DNA of 47,020 nt from positions 1 to 47,020 of the IMG/VR virus record IMGVR_UViG_3300025012_000146. One strand, 5' to 3'. The notes beneath the pieces were generated by a model. That model did not search any database. It saw only the letters and a program-made list of their open reading frames with translations, and had not been told where the DNA came from. Below, piece after piece: positions 31,980 through 38,283 of the stretch (positions are counted from its first letter, which is position 1; every line of letters begins with the position of its first letter). The stretch comes from a virus. The position numbers were made by a program, and so were the translations under genes.

Positions 31980-33360
31980 TAAAATCAAAAACCTTCTGCC
32001 GGCACCGCCGCATCTGCATCTCACAATATTCCGACTTGATCTCTATCGAAATCGCCTTCCGTCCATACTGCTCCGCAACCATCGCCACGGTTCCCGATCC
32101 CCCAAAAGGATCGAGCACAATATCCCCTTCCCGGCTGCCGGCAAGGATACATGGCTTCACAAGGTCAGGCGGAAATGTGGCAAAGTGATTTCCTGGAAAT
32201 GGCGATGGCGCAATCTCCCATACCGAGCGCTTGTTTCTTTTACCGCTCGGCAGATTCAAACTGTTGCCTGAATGATTTCTTATCTTTGACCCATCATTTT
32301 CGGTTTTCTCGCCGTCATGTTTTCTTTTCTTCCTCTCCGGGGAATGCTGCGGATCCCGGTCAAAGTGCATCATGGAATTTCTCCCTTCCCTGTCAATCCT
32401 TGACCACTCCAGTGTGCTGTGAGAGCCTTTTCCTTTAGCCCACCGATCTGGTTTCCGTTGTTTTTTGGCAAAATTTTCACAAGAATTACGGGCGGATCGG
32501 TTTGGATTTATTCCATTTGAATAGTCTTTTTCTCCCCCAGTCTGATTATCAAAATTCGGCTGCATTATTCTTTTAAAACTCGATTCCTTTATATCTTCCG
32601 CTATTGCCTCTGCATCGTAATAATACCTTGCCGCTTTTGTCAGCAAAAATAAATATTCATGGCTCCGCGTCGGCCGGTCTTTTGTTCTCTCCGGCTTGGG
32701 GTTCGGTTTACTCCAAATTATGTCCTGCCTCAGCCACCATCCATCCGCTCGCAAAGCAAAAGCCAAGATCCAAGGTATCCCTACCAAATCTTTATTTTTT
32801 AAATCACCACTCAAAAAACTTGTAACTGGCCTCCCAACTTTTCCGTTATCATTGATTCCATTCTTGTGTGCAAAAATAGAATCCCCTTTATAACCCATAG
32901 CCCCCCATGATCCAGCGTAACTATCCCCCATATTCAGCCACACCGTGCCATCCTTCCGCAATACCCTCCACACCTGGCGAAAAATCCCCACGATGTGCTC
33001 GACATACATCTCCGGCGTCGGCTCCAGTCCCAAACACCCACGCCATGCGCCACATCTGATGCACATATCCGAACGGTTCGCTTTCCTCGTCGCACTCATC
33101 TCATTTAATGAGCCGCCCTCCCGCCTGTCCTGCATTTCGCTATAAATCATCCCGTTTTGTGCCGGTTTGATCACCTCCGTGTATTCATGTTTACAATCCT
33201 TTTCGCCGCCCCAAACTGAAGGCACGATCCCGTAATCCCGCAACCCCCAATAAGGCGGACTCGTCACCACGCATTGCACACTCTCCGCCTCGAGCTCGGG
33301 CAAAATCTCCCGGCAATCCCCATGGTGAATCGTTATATTTTCATCTTTATAATAAATCAT
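31969..33360 (-). CDS. N4-cytosine/N6-adenine DNA methyltransferase
   Basis: The 463-residue protein has motif IV TSPPYWGLRDYG near the start and motif I DIVLDPFGGSGTVAMVAEQYGRKAISIEI near the end, the order of the beta class (N4mC or N6mA). The SPPYW form favours N4-cytosine. The 170-residue region between 220 and 390 is polar and probably carries DNA target recognition. It overlaps the DUF5131 gene upstream and the 5mC methyltransferase downstream. The pair makes a modification cluster without a partner endonuclease in the window. Confidence 0.9.
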   Translation of the reverse strand: MIYYKDENITIHHGDCREILPELEAESVQCVVTSPPYWGLRDYGIVPSVWGGEKDCKHEYTEVIKPAQNGMIYSEMQDRREGGSLNEMSATRKANRSDMCIRCGAWRGCLGLEPTPEMYVEHIVGIFRQVWRVLRKDGTVWLNMGDSYAGSWGAMGYKGDSIFAHKNGINDNGKVGRPVTSFLSGDLKNKDLVGIPWILAFALRADGWWLRQDIIWSKPNPKPERTKDRPTRSHEYLFLLTKAARYYYDAEAIAEDIKESSFKRIMQPNFDNQTGGEKDYSNGINPNRSARNSCENFAKKQRKPDRWAKGKGSHSTLEWSRIDREGRNSMMHFDRDPQHSPERKKRKHDGEKTENDGSKIRNHSGNSLNLPSGKRNKRSVWEIAPSPFPGNHFATFPPDLVKPCILAGSREGDIVLDPFGGSGTVAMVAEQYGRKAISIEIKSEYCEMQMRRCRQKVFDFNEK

Positions 33361-34076
33361 ATCTTTGGCATCTCATCCCAAGTCCGTCCGTCAAGTTCTC
33401 GTCCTCCCCACGCTCCGTCTATATGCACCCGCCCGCCATGCTGCTTGTGAAAATAGGGCACTCCCGCCAAAAGACATAAATTGCGCACCTCCCGGAACCA
33501 ATCCATATCTGCAATTCTCCTGTCGTTTTGATGCCCGGATTCCCCTCCGGTGATCACCCAACCCAGACACGAAATATACTCGAATAAGTTGATAGACTCC
33601 AACATCGGCTCCAACGACACAAATATCACCCGCGTCGGTATCTCGATCAAACTCGCAATCCGCTCATCCGCTCTCTCCTGATTCTCCGCACTCACTCCGA
33701 GCCAGACATTCTTATACCCCAGATCCCAATCCTCGGGCAAACAAACTTTAATCCGCTCCGGCCTCTTTGTCAAAATCTGGTAGGTAAGATTTGGCGTCTC
33801 CTTGATTATCTTCCACGCCCCCGGGCGCCACTCATCAGCCTCCTCGATGAAAAAATCAGACCAGCTGCATACAAAGACCAATGCCTTTTTTCTATTCCAC
33901 TTGAAAGGCTGGAAAAGAGTCTTTGGCTTTGATAAAGTAACGACATTCGGCTTTTTGCCGAATCGACTCATATCCCGGTACATATAACAAAACCGGCATC
34001 CTTCGCTCACTTTGTGGCAGCCATACCAGGGATTCCACGTGTGGTTGGTCCATTCGATTTTCGAATTCTTACCCAC
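33357..34076 (-). CDS. DUF5131 (phage Gp37/Gp68) protein
   Basis: The 239-residue product starts with GTG at 34076 (TAGTG overlap with the previous stop). It is recognised by IEWTNHTWNPWYGC, the Cys cluster GC-x6-GC-xx-C (GCHKVSEGCRFCYM), the SWSDFF motif, ILTKRPERI, VWLGVSAENQ and a C-terminal FHKQHGGR. This family is widespread in phages and radical-SAM-like; its reaction is unknown. Its place directly before two DNA methyltransferases suggests a link to nucleic-acid modification. Confidence 0.9.
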   Translation of the reverse strand: MGKNSKIEWTNHTWNPWYGCHKVSEGCRFCYMYRDMSRFGKKPNVVTLSKPKTLFQPFKWNRKKALVFVCSWSDFFIEEADEWRPGAWKIIKETPNLTYQILTKRPERIKVCLPEDWDLGYKNVWLGVSAENQERADERIASLIEIPTRVIFVSLEPMLESINLFEYISCLGWVITGGESGHQNDRRIADMDWFREVRNLCLLAGVPYFHKQHGGRVHIDGAWGGRELDGRTWDEMPKI

Positions 34077-34249
34077 TATCTTTTCACCCTTCGTTCAAGA
34101 CACGCCTCGCACTTCTTATGCCCCGCTATAAACCTCTCGATGATCCTGATGTCATTCGTCCAAAAATCCCTCTTGCAAACGGTACAGTATAAATGCGATA
34201 CGATATTTTGCCCGTTCCTTCTTTGACTTTTACGATTTAAATCATTCAC
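34076..34249 (-). CDS. Small zinc-ribbon protein (57 aa)
   Basis: GTG at 34249 follows AGGAGG seven bases upstream. The product begins MNDLNRKSQRRNGQ and has CTVC near residue 22 and CEAC near 49, a two-knuckle zinc site. It is bounded by overlaps on both sides (GTG within the previous gene end, TAGTG to the DUF5131 gene), which supports it as a real gene. Function unknown. Confidence 0.65.
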   Translation of the reverse strand: MNDLNRKSQRRNGQNIVSHLYCTVCKRDFWTNDIRIIERFIAGHKKCEACLERRVKR

Positions 34250-34400
34250 CCTGTTTCCTCCTCAAATATTCTTTGAACAATTTATCCTTCGCCTGGTCCG
34301 CCATATCCGCTGATCGGCATAAGCCCAAAACAAAGATAAAAGCTGCCACAAAAATAATGACAGCACAAATAATCCAAACCAGAAAATCAGGACTGTTCAT
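34242..34400 (-). CDS. Small single-TM protein (52 aa)
   Basis: ATG at 34400 with AAGGAG upstream gives MNSPDFLVWIICAVIIF, one TM at residues 6-27, then a polar tail (ADQAKDKLFKEYLRRKQGE). The open frame extends further 5' over the preceding gene but lacks a ribosome site there. It overlaps its neighbours on both sides. Function unknown. Confidence 0.65.
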   Translation of the reverse strand: MNSPDFLVWIICAVIIFVAAFIFVLGLCRSADMADQAKDKLFKEYLRRKQGE

Positions 34401-34614
34401 TTTCTTCTCCTTCATTGATTTTCCCACATCCAAGCGGAAAATACAATCTCCCCCGGTTCGCATACGGGCAGCTATAACACTCACCAAAATTCCGCTTCTC
34501 TTCACTCAATGGACAACCCTCACTGTCGTTAAAAATCAGCTTCTTTTCTTCTTCGATATCCGCTTCCATACGAAACCTTTCGATCAAAAACCGCGCTGCG
34601 GCGATCACTTTCAA
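34387..34614 (-). CDS. Cysteine-rich 75-aa protein
   Basis: TTG at 34614 (or a GTG two codons later) is overlapped by the previous stop. Residues 1-30 are helical, with a basic then acidic face. The C-terminal half has four Cys (GCPLSEEKRNFGECYSCPYANR, then GCGKINEG), which could bind zinc or an iron-sulphur cluster. It belongs to a string of small overlapping early genes. Function unknown. Confidence 0.6.
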   Translation of the reverse strand: MKVIAAARFLIERFRMEADIEEEKKLIFNDSEGCPLSEEKRNFGECYSCPYANRGRLYFPLGCGKINEGEENEQS

Positions 34615-34799
34615 CCGCCGCAGCTTTCTTGCCTTGGACCATCAGCCCGCGATGAATTTCTTATTACGGCGCCCGTCCTATCGCGTTCGCGGACGCACTT
34701 GATACCCAGGCTGTTTTTTATATGGCCTCTATGGGATTGCGCGACCGGCAGGACTCGAACCTGCTTTTTGCCTTTATGCCGCTCCTTCTTCAATTCCAT
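34611..34799 (-). CDS. Doubtful 62-aa ORF over a tRNA-like sequence
   Basis: The frame starts at ATG 34799 (MELKKERHKGKKQVRV) and its stop overlaps the next TTG start. It lacks a good Shine-Dalgarno and runs through the tRNA-like element at 34741-34831; the composition (Arg/Gly/Ser mixture) is not convincing. It may be leader sequence for the next gene. Confidence 0.3.
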   Translation of the reverse strand: MELKKERHKGKKQVRVLPVAQSHRGHIKNSLGIKCVRERDRTGAVIRNSSRADGPRQESCGG

Positions 34800-34831
34800 T
34801 GTGATCGCTTTCTCAGGCCCGTCTCGGTCGC
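34741..34831 (-). other. tRNA-like 3' end with distant acceptor complement
   Basis: On the minus strand bases 34764-34741 read as a complete T-arm and 3' acceptor strand (GCAGG, TTCGAGT, CCTGC, CGGTCGC), as in tRNA-Arg-type genes. A complementary GCGACCG lies at 34831-34825, but the 60 nt between do not make D or anticodon arms. It may be a degenerate tRNA or a scar of a second attachment site. Confidence 0.5.
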
Positions 34832-34843
34832 TGCCTTGTTTGT

Positions 34844-35656
34844 CTACATGCTGCCGTGAACGATCAGAAATGGCGGCAACTGCTCTCTCAGTTTTACGAT
34901 TTCCTTCTTCACTGCCGCAATATTAGCTCGTTCTATTTCCGGACTGATCAGCTCAAAAGTCGCTTCCTGCTCCGGTTTCTCCGGCTCATTGATCTCGATA
35001 TTAATGCTGAATTCATCAGCATCACCATCCTGCAGTATTGGCACTTTCACTATAAAGCTCTTTGGCAAAGACTTCGGCTTGGTCTTGCCGTCGGTTTTGC
35101 TCTGAAAACTGACCGTCCATTTCGTCCCGTCGCTCAAATCACTATCGCGCTTTAGCCCAATGGCGGTCTCAATTGCCTGGTATGATTCAATTAATTCAGA
35201 TGGCTCAGAAATAAACCGCATGTTTCTTTTCAGCAATTTCACGAAATTTTTGTGCTGCATTGGTTTGTTCAGAATTCCTGCCCAGACTGCAAAATCAAGA
35301 TCGAGCGTAAAATACAACGTCGCCAGATTCCGTTTCCCCTCGGCTCCAAATTCCGCCGGCATATCCTGCACCAGAACACATTCCACTTCCGAGTAATAAA
35401 TGACATCCTTTTCAAAATTACCCCATCGGACGCAATAGTTGACAAAGCTTTCCAAATCATAAAGCCTGACATCCAGCGGCCCTAATCGCTGCAACGGTTT
35501 CGCGTCCGGATGCAGTCGCTTTATGATCAAGTGCGGAATCTCAACCTCCTTATCTTCCGGGTCCATCATCCGCACCAACCGGATGGCCTTTGCCTCTCCA
35601 TCACTCAAATCCGAGAATGCCCCGGATTTGCCAAAAACATCCTTTTCTTCCTGCAT
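34844..35656 (-). CDS. DUF2303 (YfdQ-like) phage protein
   Basis: The 270-residue protein fits the DUF2303 family of phage early regions: PHLIIKRLHPDAK, RLYDLESFVNYC, VECVLVQDMPAEFGAEGKRNLATLYF, a central PMQHKNFVKLLKRNM and a C-terminal beta region ending in LPPFLIVHGSM. Function is unknown; the family often sits beside recombination or DNA-binding genes in phages. It is preceded by the 113-aa protein with a 54-nt gap and belongs to the early operon. Confidence 0.8.
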   Translation of the reverse strand: MQEEKDVFGKSGAFSDLSDGEAKAIRLVRMMDPEDKEVEIPHLIIKRLHPDAKPLQRLGPLDVRLYDLESFVNYCVRWGNFEKDVIYYSEVECVLVQDMPAEFGAEGKRNLATLYFTLDLDFAVWAGILNKPMQHKNFVKLLKRNMRFISEPSELIESYQAIETAIGLKRDSDLSDGTKWTVSFQSKTDGKTKPKSLPKSFIVKVPILQDGDADEFSINIEINEPEKPEQEATFELISPEIERANIAAVKKEIVKLREQLPPFLIVHGSM

Positions 35657-35710
35657 ATCAAATTCCTTCCTTTGATTAAATGATAAGATAAATTGTTATT
35701 CCTCTTCAGC

Positions 35711-36052
35711 CTAGCTGAACAAATCCTCCTGAACCGGATGGCTCTTGGTAGACCCGATCTCTGCCTGCACCTGCAGGCTCCCTTCGCTAATCTCCGCCAG
35801 CGTCGGCGCCCGCTTCGGCCTCTGCGGCAGTTTTTCTGAGACCTGGTAATCTACCGTCACGATGTCGGTGTACTCTGCGTGCTTTTTTAACGTCACTTTT
35901 AAATTCACTTCCCCTTTCGCGGCAGCCGCATCGCCGTGCTGCTGCCAGGACTCCACCACTGCCCGGGCAATGTGCTGAAAAGCATACTCGAACTCTTCCA
36001 GCATCTTGCCCTCTTCAACCAATCCTGATTCGATCATGACTTTTGGCATCAT
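35711..36052 (-). CDS. Early-region protein (113 aa), DUF2303 neighbour
   Basis: MMPKVMIESGLVEEG is followed by helices (FEYAFQHIARAVVESWQQ) and two beta strands (NLKVTLKKHAEYTDIVTVDYQV), ending in a Pro/Gln-rich tail with PVQEDLFS. The tail, like those of single-strand-binding or replication-associated proteins, ends in an acidic/aromatic motif. Such a protein is often found next to DUF2303. Function inferred only from context. Confidence 0.65.
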   Translation of the reverse strand: MMPKVMIESGLVEEGKMLEEFEYAFQHIARAVVESWQQHGDAAAAKGEVNLKVTLKKHAEYTDIVTVDYQVSEKLPQRPKRAPTLAEISEGSLQVQAEIGSTKSHPVQEDLFS

Positions 36053-36067
36053 AACCTCCTTTGATTG

Positions 36068-36292
36068 TTAATTTCTATCCGCCATTATGTCCAGAACATC
36101 AAAAGCCTTCGGATACTGTATCCCGCATCCGGGACATTGCTTTCCTTTAACCGGATATATTCTGCCTTTATGGCCAAATTGAATGTCGACGTCCAGCAGT
36201 CCCGCTTTACACTTTGGGCACTTATTCCCGCTGAATGATCTCCTGATGGCGCCCGTCACCACCATGCTCTTTGTTGCAATACTTGCTGTCAT
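36068..36292 (-). CDS. Zinc-ribbon protein (74 aa)
   Basis: Two CxxC knuckles (CPKC near residue 25, CPGC near 53) with a spacer of about 25 residues form a classical zinc ribbon. The N-terminus is polar, and the C-terminus VLDIMADRN is helical. It overlaps the next-upstream gene by 4 nt. A nucleic-acid-binding accessory role is likely. Confidence 0.7.
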   Translation of the reverse strand: MTASIATKSMVVTGAIRRSFSGNKCPKCKAGLLDVDIQFGHKGRIYPVKGKQCPGCGIQYPKAFDVLDIMADRN

Positions 36293-36597
36293 TCTTTACC
36301 TCCTAGAAAATTCGAATTAAGAACCTCAAAATCCTTCCTGAACTCCAAAGCCGCTGGCGAAAAATCTAGTGGCTCGCTGTCACGATATGGCAGCACCACC
36401 TGGTGCTTGCCCATCCAGGCGTCTATATCATACCGGCTCCACTTCCCCCTTAGCCTCGGCTGCGGCAATAAATTCCCCCGCCGCGCCTTCATCAACGCCA
36501 CCCGCCCGGCCCCACGCACGTAAATCACCACATCCTCCCACGAAAGCAAATCCTGCTCCGCCACCTCCTGCCAGCTTTTTATCCTTCTTTCGATCAT
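36289..36597 (-). CDS. AlpA/MerR-like HTH protein (102 aa)
   Basis: Residues 8-60 hold a helical segment (WQEVAEQDLLSWEDVVIYVRG) followed by LLPQPRLRGKWSRYDIDAWMGKH, which matches the wing and last helix of AlpA or excisionase-like HTH proteins. It overlaps the lipoprotein gene start and the zinc-ribbon gene. A regulator or excisionase for the main integrase is possible. Confidence 0.6.
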   Translation of the reverse strand: MIERRIKSWQEVAEQDLLSWEDVVIYVRGAGRVALMKARRGNLLPQPRLRGKWSRYDIDAWMGKHQVVLPYRDSEPLDFSPAALEFRKDFEVLNSNFLGGKE

Positions 36598-36860
36598 CTC
36601 TTTATTCCGGCCCTATCGTTTCGTATCAGCTCATCTTCATCATTCCACACCCCGTCTCCGTTCAAATCCTTCGATTTCCAATCGTCGTATTGTTCATTCG
36701 CTGCCGTTGTCTCGCTTGTTTCGCTCGAATCATTTTCCAAATCCTCGACTGGCTCCGCATAACCCGAACCCGCATCTGTTTCAGGCTCCTTACAAGTCAA
36801 GGTCAAGCTTGCCAACAGCAATATCAAAATGAAAAGACCAGCCAAAAGTAAATTATTCAA
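36594..36860 (-). CDS. Small lipoprotein with an EF-hand-like calcium loop
   Basis: Residues 3-20 are hydrophobic (LLLAGLFILILLLASLTL) and lead to TCKE, a lipobox-like cleavage site before Cys23. The mature chain is acidic and contains DLNGDGVWNDEDE near residue 70, an EF-hand or dockerin type calcium loop (Asp, Asn, Asp, Gly, Glu positions). An exported, lipid-anchored protein in an early operon suggests cell-surface change of the infected or lysogenic cell, for example superinfection exclusion. Confidence 0.7.
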   Translation of the reverse strand: MNNLLLAGLFILILLLASLTLTCKEPETDAGSGYAEPVEDLENDSSETSETTAANEQYDDWKSKDLNGDGVWNDEDELIRNDRAGIKR

Positions 36861-37254
36861 TTACAACCTCCGCCTTCTGCCTTGCCTCAGCCTTAACACC
36901 CCCATTCACCCATTCCGCCTTTCCCAAGAAAATATCAAGCCCCTCAATATTTTCTTCCCCTATTGCCCATTCCAACGCACATTTTGCAATCTGCACCCGC
37001 GACTCCCCGGTTTTGTACTCTAGCTCAGTGATCAGCCTTTCCAAGTAATCCGGCAGCCTTATCTGCGCTATGATCAAAGTCTCTTTTCGATCCTTCTTTC
37101 TCAGGTAATTCTCCGGATTTCCCCTTATAAAAAAATATTTCAGCGATGTGCGTAGGATATTCGCCAGGCTCTCGCCATTTATTTCTTTCAGCCTCTTCAC
37201 CTTTCTCGCCGTCACCCCGTGAATGCTGAACAATGCTATCACATTTCGTTTCAT
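36853..37254 (-). CDS. Ribbon-helix-helix-like early regulator (133 aa)
   Basis: ATG at 37254 is chosen; the frame opens 33 nt earlier at a TTG inside a palindrome. Residues about 15-40 (GVTARKVKRLKEINGESLANILRTSL) and 60-110 (IAQIRLPDYLERLITELEYKTGESRVQIAKCALEWAI) are RHH-like: a short strand then two helices. The C-terminus is encoded partly by GCCTCA/GCCTTA repeats (EARQKAEV). The palindrome TGTCAA-N8-TTGACA at 37267-37286 lies just upstream and could be its own operator. First large gene of the early operon, so a regulator is likely. Confidence 0.6.
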   Translation of the reverse strand: MKRNVIALFSIHGVTARKVKRLKEINGESLANILRTSLKYFFIRGNPENYLRKKDRKETLIIAQIRLPDYLERLITELEYKTGESRVQIAKCALEWAIGEENIEGLDIFLGKAEWVNGGVKAEARQKAEVVIE

Positions 37255-37266
37255 TTTGCTGCATCC

Positions 37267-37286
37267 TGTCAAGTTATTTGTTGACA
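37267..37286 (-). promoter_or_regulatory. Palindromic operator-like site
   Basis: TGTCAA and TTGACA are perfect inverted repeats separated by 8 bp, 13 nt upstream of the ATG at 37254. The half-site TTGACA(A) is the same as in the repeats around attP, so an integrase/excisionase or an RHH regulator could bind it. Confidence 0.5.
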
Positions 37287-37372
37287 ATTTAATTTCCGTT
37301 TCTTATATTGAAAAAGCCCTAAACGCATAACGCCCCAGGGCGGGCGCTCTGTGTTTTAATCCTAAAGGCTTA

Positions 37373-37417
37373 TCCCTGCCGGTCACTCGCTCAAAAGTTC
37401 ACCGGCAGGGATTTTTT
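37373..37417 (+). terminator. Plus-strand hairpin terminator
   Basis: TCCCTGCCGGT (37373-37383) and ACCGGCAGGGA (37401-37411) form an 11-bp perfect stem, with T6 after it on the plus strand. No plus-strand gene ends here. It would stop antisense RNA running toward the repressor. Confidence 0.75.
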
Positions 37418-37445
37418 ACAACCTGTCAGGCAGTGGTTCTGTGGC

Positions 37446-37649
37446 TTATTGGGATTGCCTTTTTATGAAAGAATTTTTCATGCACCATACGATTGCTTCT
37501 AATTCAGTGATACTAAAATCACCACGCAATCTGACTTTTTGCGTTCCTACAGAAATAACGTAGAATTCATAAGAATTAGAAAGTTCATCGTCTGATTCGA
37601 TAAAATTCGTACCGAGTATTTTTTTTGCTTTCTTTTTATTCATCATCAT
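37446..37649 (-). CDS. Small early protein (67 aa)
   Basis: The product starts with several Met options (MMMNKKKAKKILG). It has an acidic middle and a beta-like segment (EFYVISVGTQKVRLRGDFS) before a helix (TELEAIVWCMKNSF). Its leader is a terminator hairpin with the T-run overlapping the region up to the ATG. It is the first gene of the minus-strand early operon. Family unknown; a Cro-like or anti-repressor role is a guess. Confidence 0.55.
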   Translation of the reverse strand: MMMNKKKAKKILGTNFIESDDELSNSYEFYVISVGTQKVRLRGDFSITELEAIVWCMKNSFIKRQSQ

Positions 37650-37655
37650 AAATAA

Positions 37656-37708
37656 AAAAAGCCGATGCCCTTTGCGTGGGATTGGAATCCACTCAAAGGC
37701 ACCGGCTT
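37656..37708 (-). terminator. Terminator-like hairpin at the head of the early operon
   Basis: AAAGCCGATGCCCTTTG pairs with CAAAGGCACCGGCTTT imperfectly. On the minus strand it is followed by TTTTTTTATTT, then the start at 37649. The plus-strand sequence beyond it (TTGGAGATACAGCTCATG at 37731-37748) could open a 21-codon leader peptide, and no other gene lies up to 37904. Confidence 0.7.
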
Positions 37709-37862
37709 TAAATTCTCTGTTAATTTATTATTGGAGATACAGCTCATGATCTTCCCATCACTCTTTTCGTTCTTGCCAGTAGTCCTTGCCGTCAACTGCT
37801 GCCCGCCCTGAGCTGCTTAATCAAATGATGCTGTAAAAATTGTCGATCAATTACTCAAAATC

Positions 37863-37890
37863 AAGATAATGATTATTTTTTAAAAGTCAA
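37863..37890 (-). promoter_or_regulatory. Putative early (lytic) promoter with Fur-like dyad
   Basis: Minus strand TTGACT (37890-37885), 16-bp spacer, TATCTT (37868-37863). The spacer contains ATAATCATTATC, identical to the right 12 bases of the Fur box and sharing 11 bases with the site at 24010-24028. The site overlaps the divergent promoter region of the repressor, so repressor binding is also likely. Confidence 0.45.
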
Positions 37891-37937
37891 GAAAAATCTT
37901 AATAATGTTTATGAAATTAGGAGAATATAATTATATT

Positions 37938-38276
37938 ATGATAGCCTTGTGCAATAATTTAAAGAGCTTAAGGAAATTGAAAAAGATGACTCAAATTGAA
38001 TTAGCTGATTTAGCTGGAATAAGCATAGTATCATTTATAAGATATGAAAATGATCCTGAAAGCAATCCAAGTTTAAATGCTTTACTGAAATTGAGCAAGG
38101 CTCTCGATTGTGACATTTTTGACCTTTTAAAAGAAAACATCGAATTGGAAAAAGCTCAGCATGAAATTGAAGATGCCATAACTCTAAACAAAATAATGAA
38201 ATTGCTGATAAAATATCCCAAAATGCAGTATCCTATTCTTGAGATATTGATTCAACACCAATCTACTTTGAAATAA
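37938..38276 (+). CDS. XRE-family phage repressor
   Basis: The 112-residue product from ATG 37938 (an earlier ATG at 37905 lacks a ribosome site; AGGAG lies 14 nt before 37938) has a classical HTH: LKSLRKLKKMTQIELADLAGISIVSFIRYENDPESNPSLNALLKLSKAL. The C-terminal helices (EIEDAITLNKIMKLLIKYPKM) could dimerise. There is no LexA-like peptidase domain, so induction would not be by RecA-mediated cleavage. It is divergent from the early operon and 7 nt upstream of integrase, as expected for the lysogeny module. Base composition is AT-rich compared with integrase. Confidence 0.88.
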   Translation: MIALCNNLKSLRKLKKMTQIELADLAGISIVSFIRYENDPESNPSLNALLKLSKALDCDIFDLLKENIELEKAQHEIEDAITLNKIMKLLIKYPKMQYPILEILIQHQSTLK

Positions 38277-38283
38277 TTATTCA

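Noticed and set aside
34611-34799. 62-aa ORF as a confident gene
   Set aside because: Its sequence is largely the tRNA-like element and lacks a ribosome site; kept only as a low-confidence entry.
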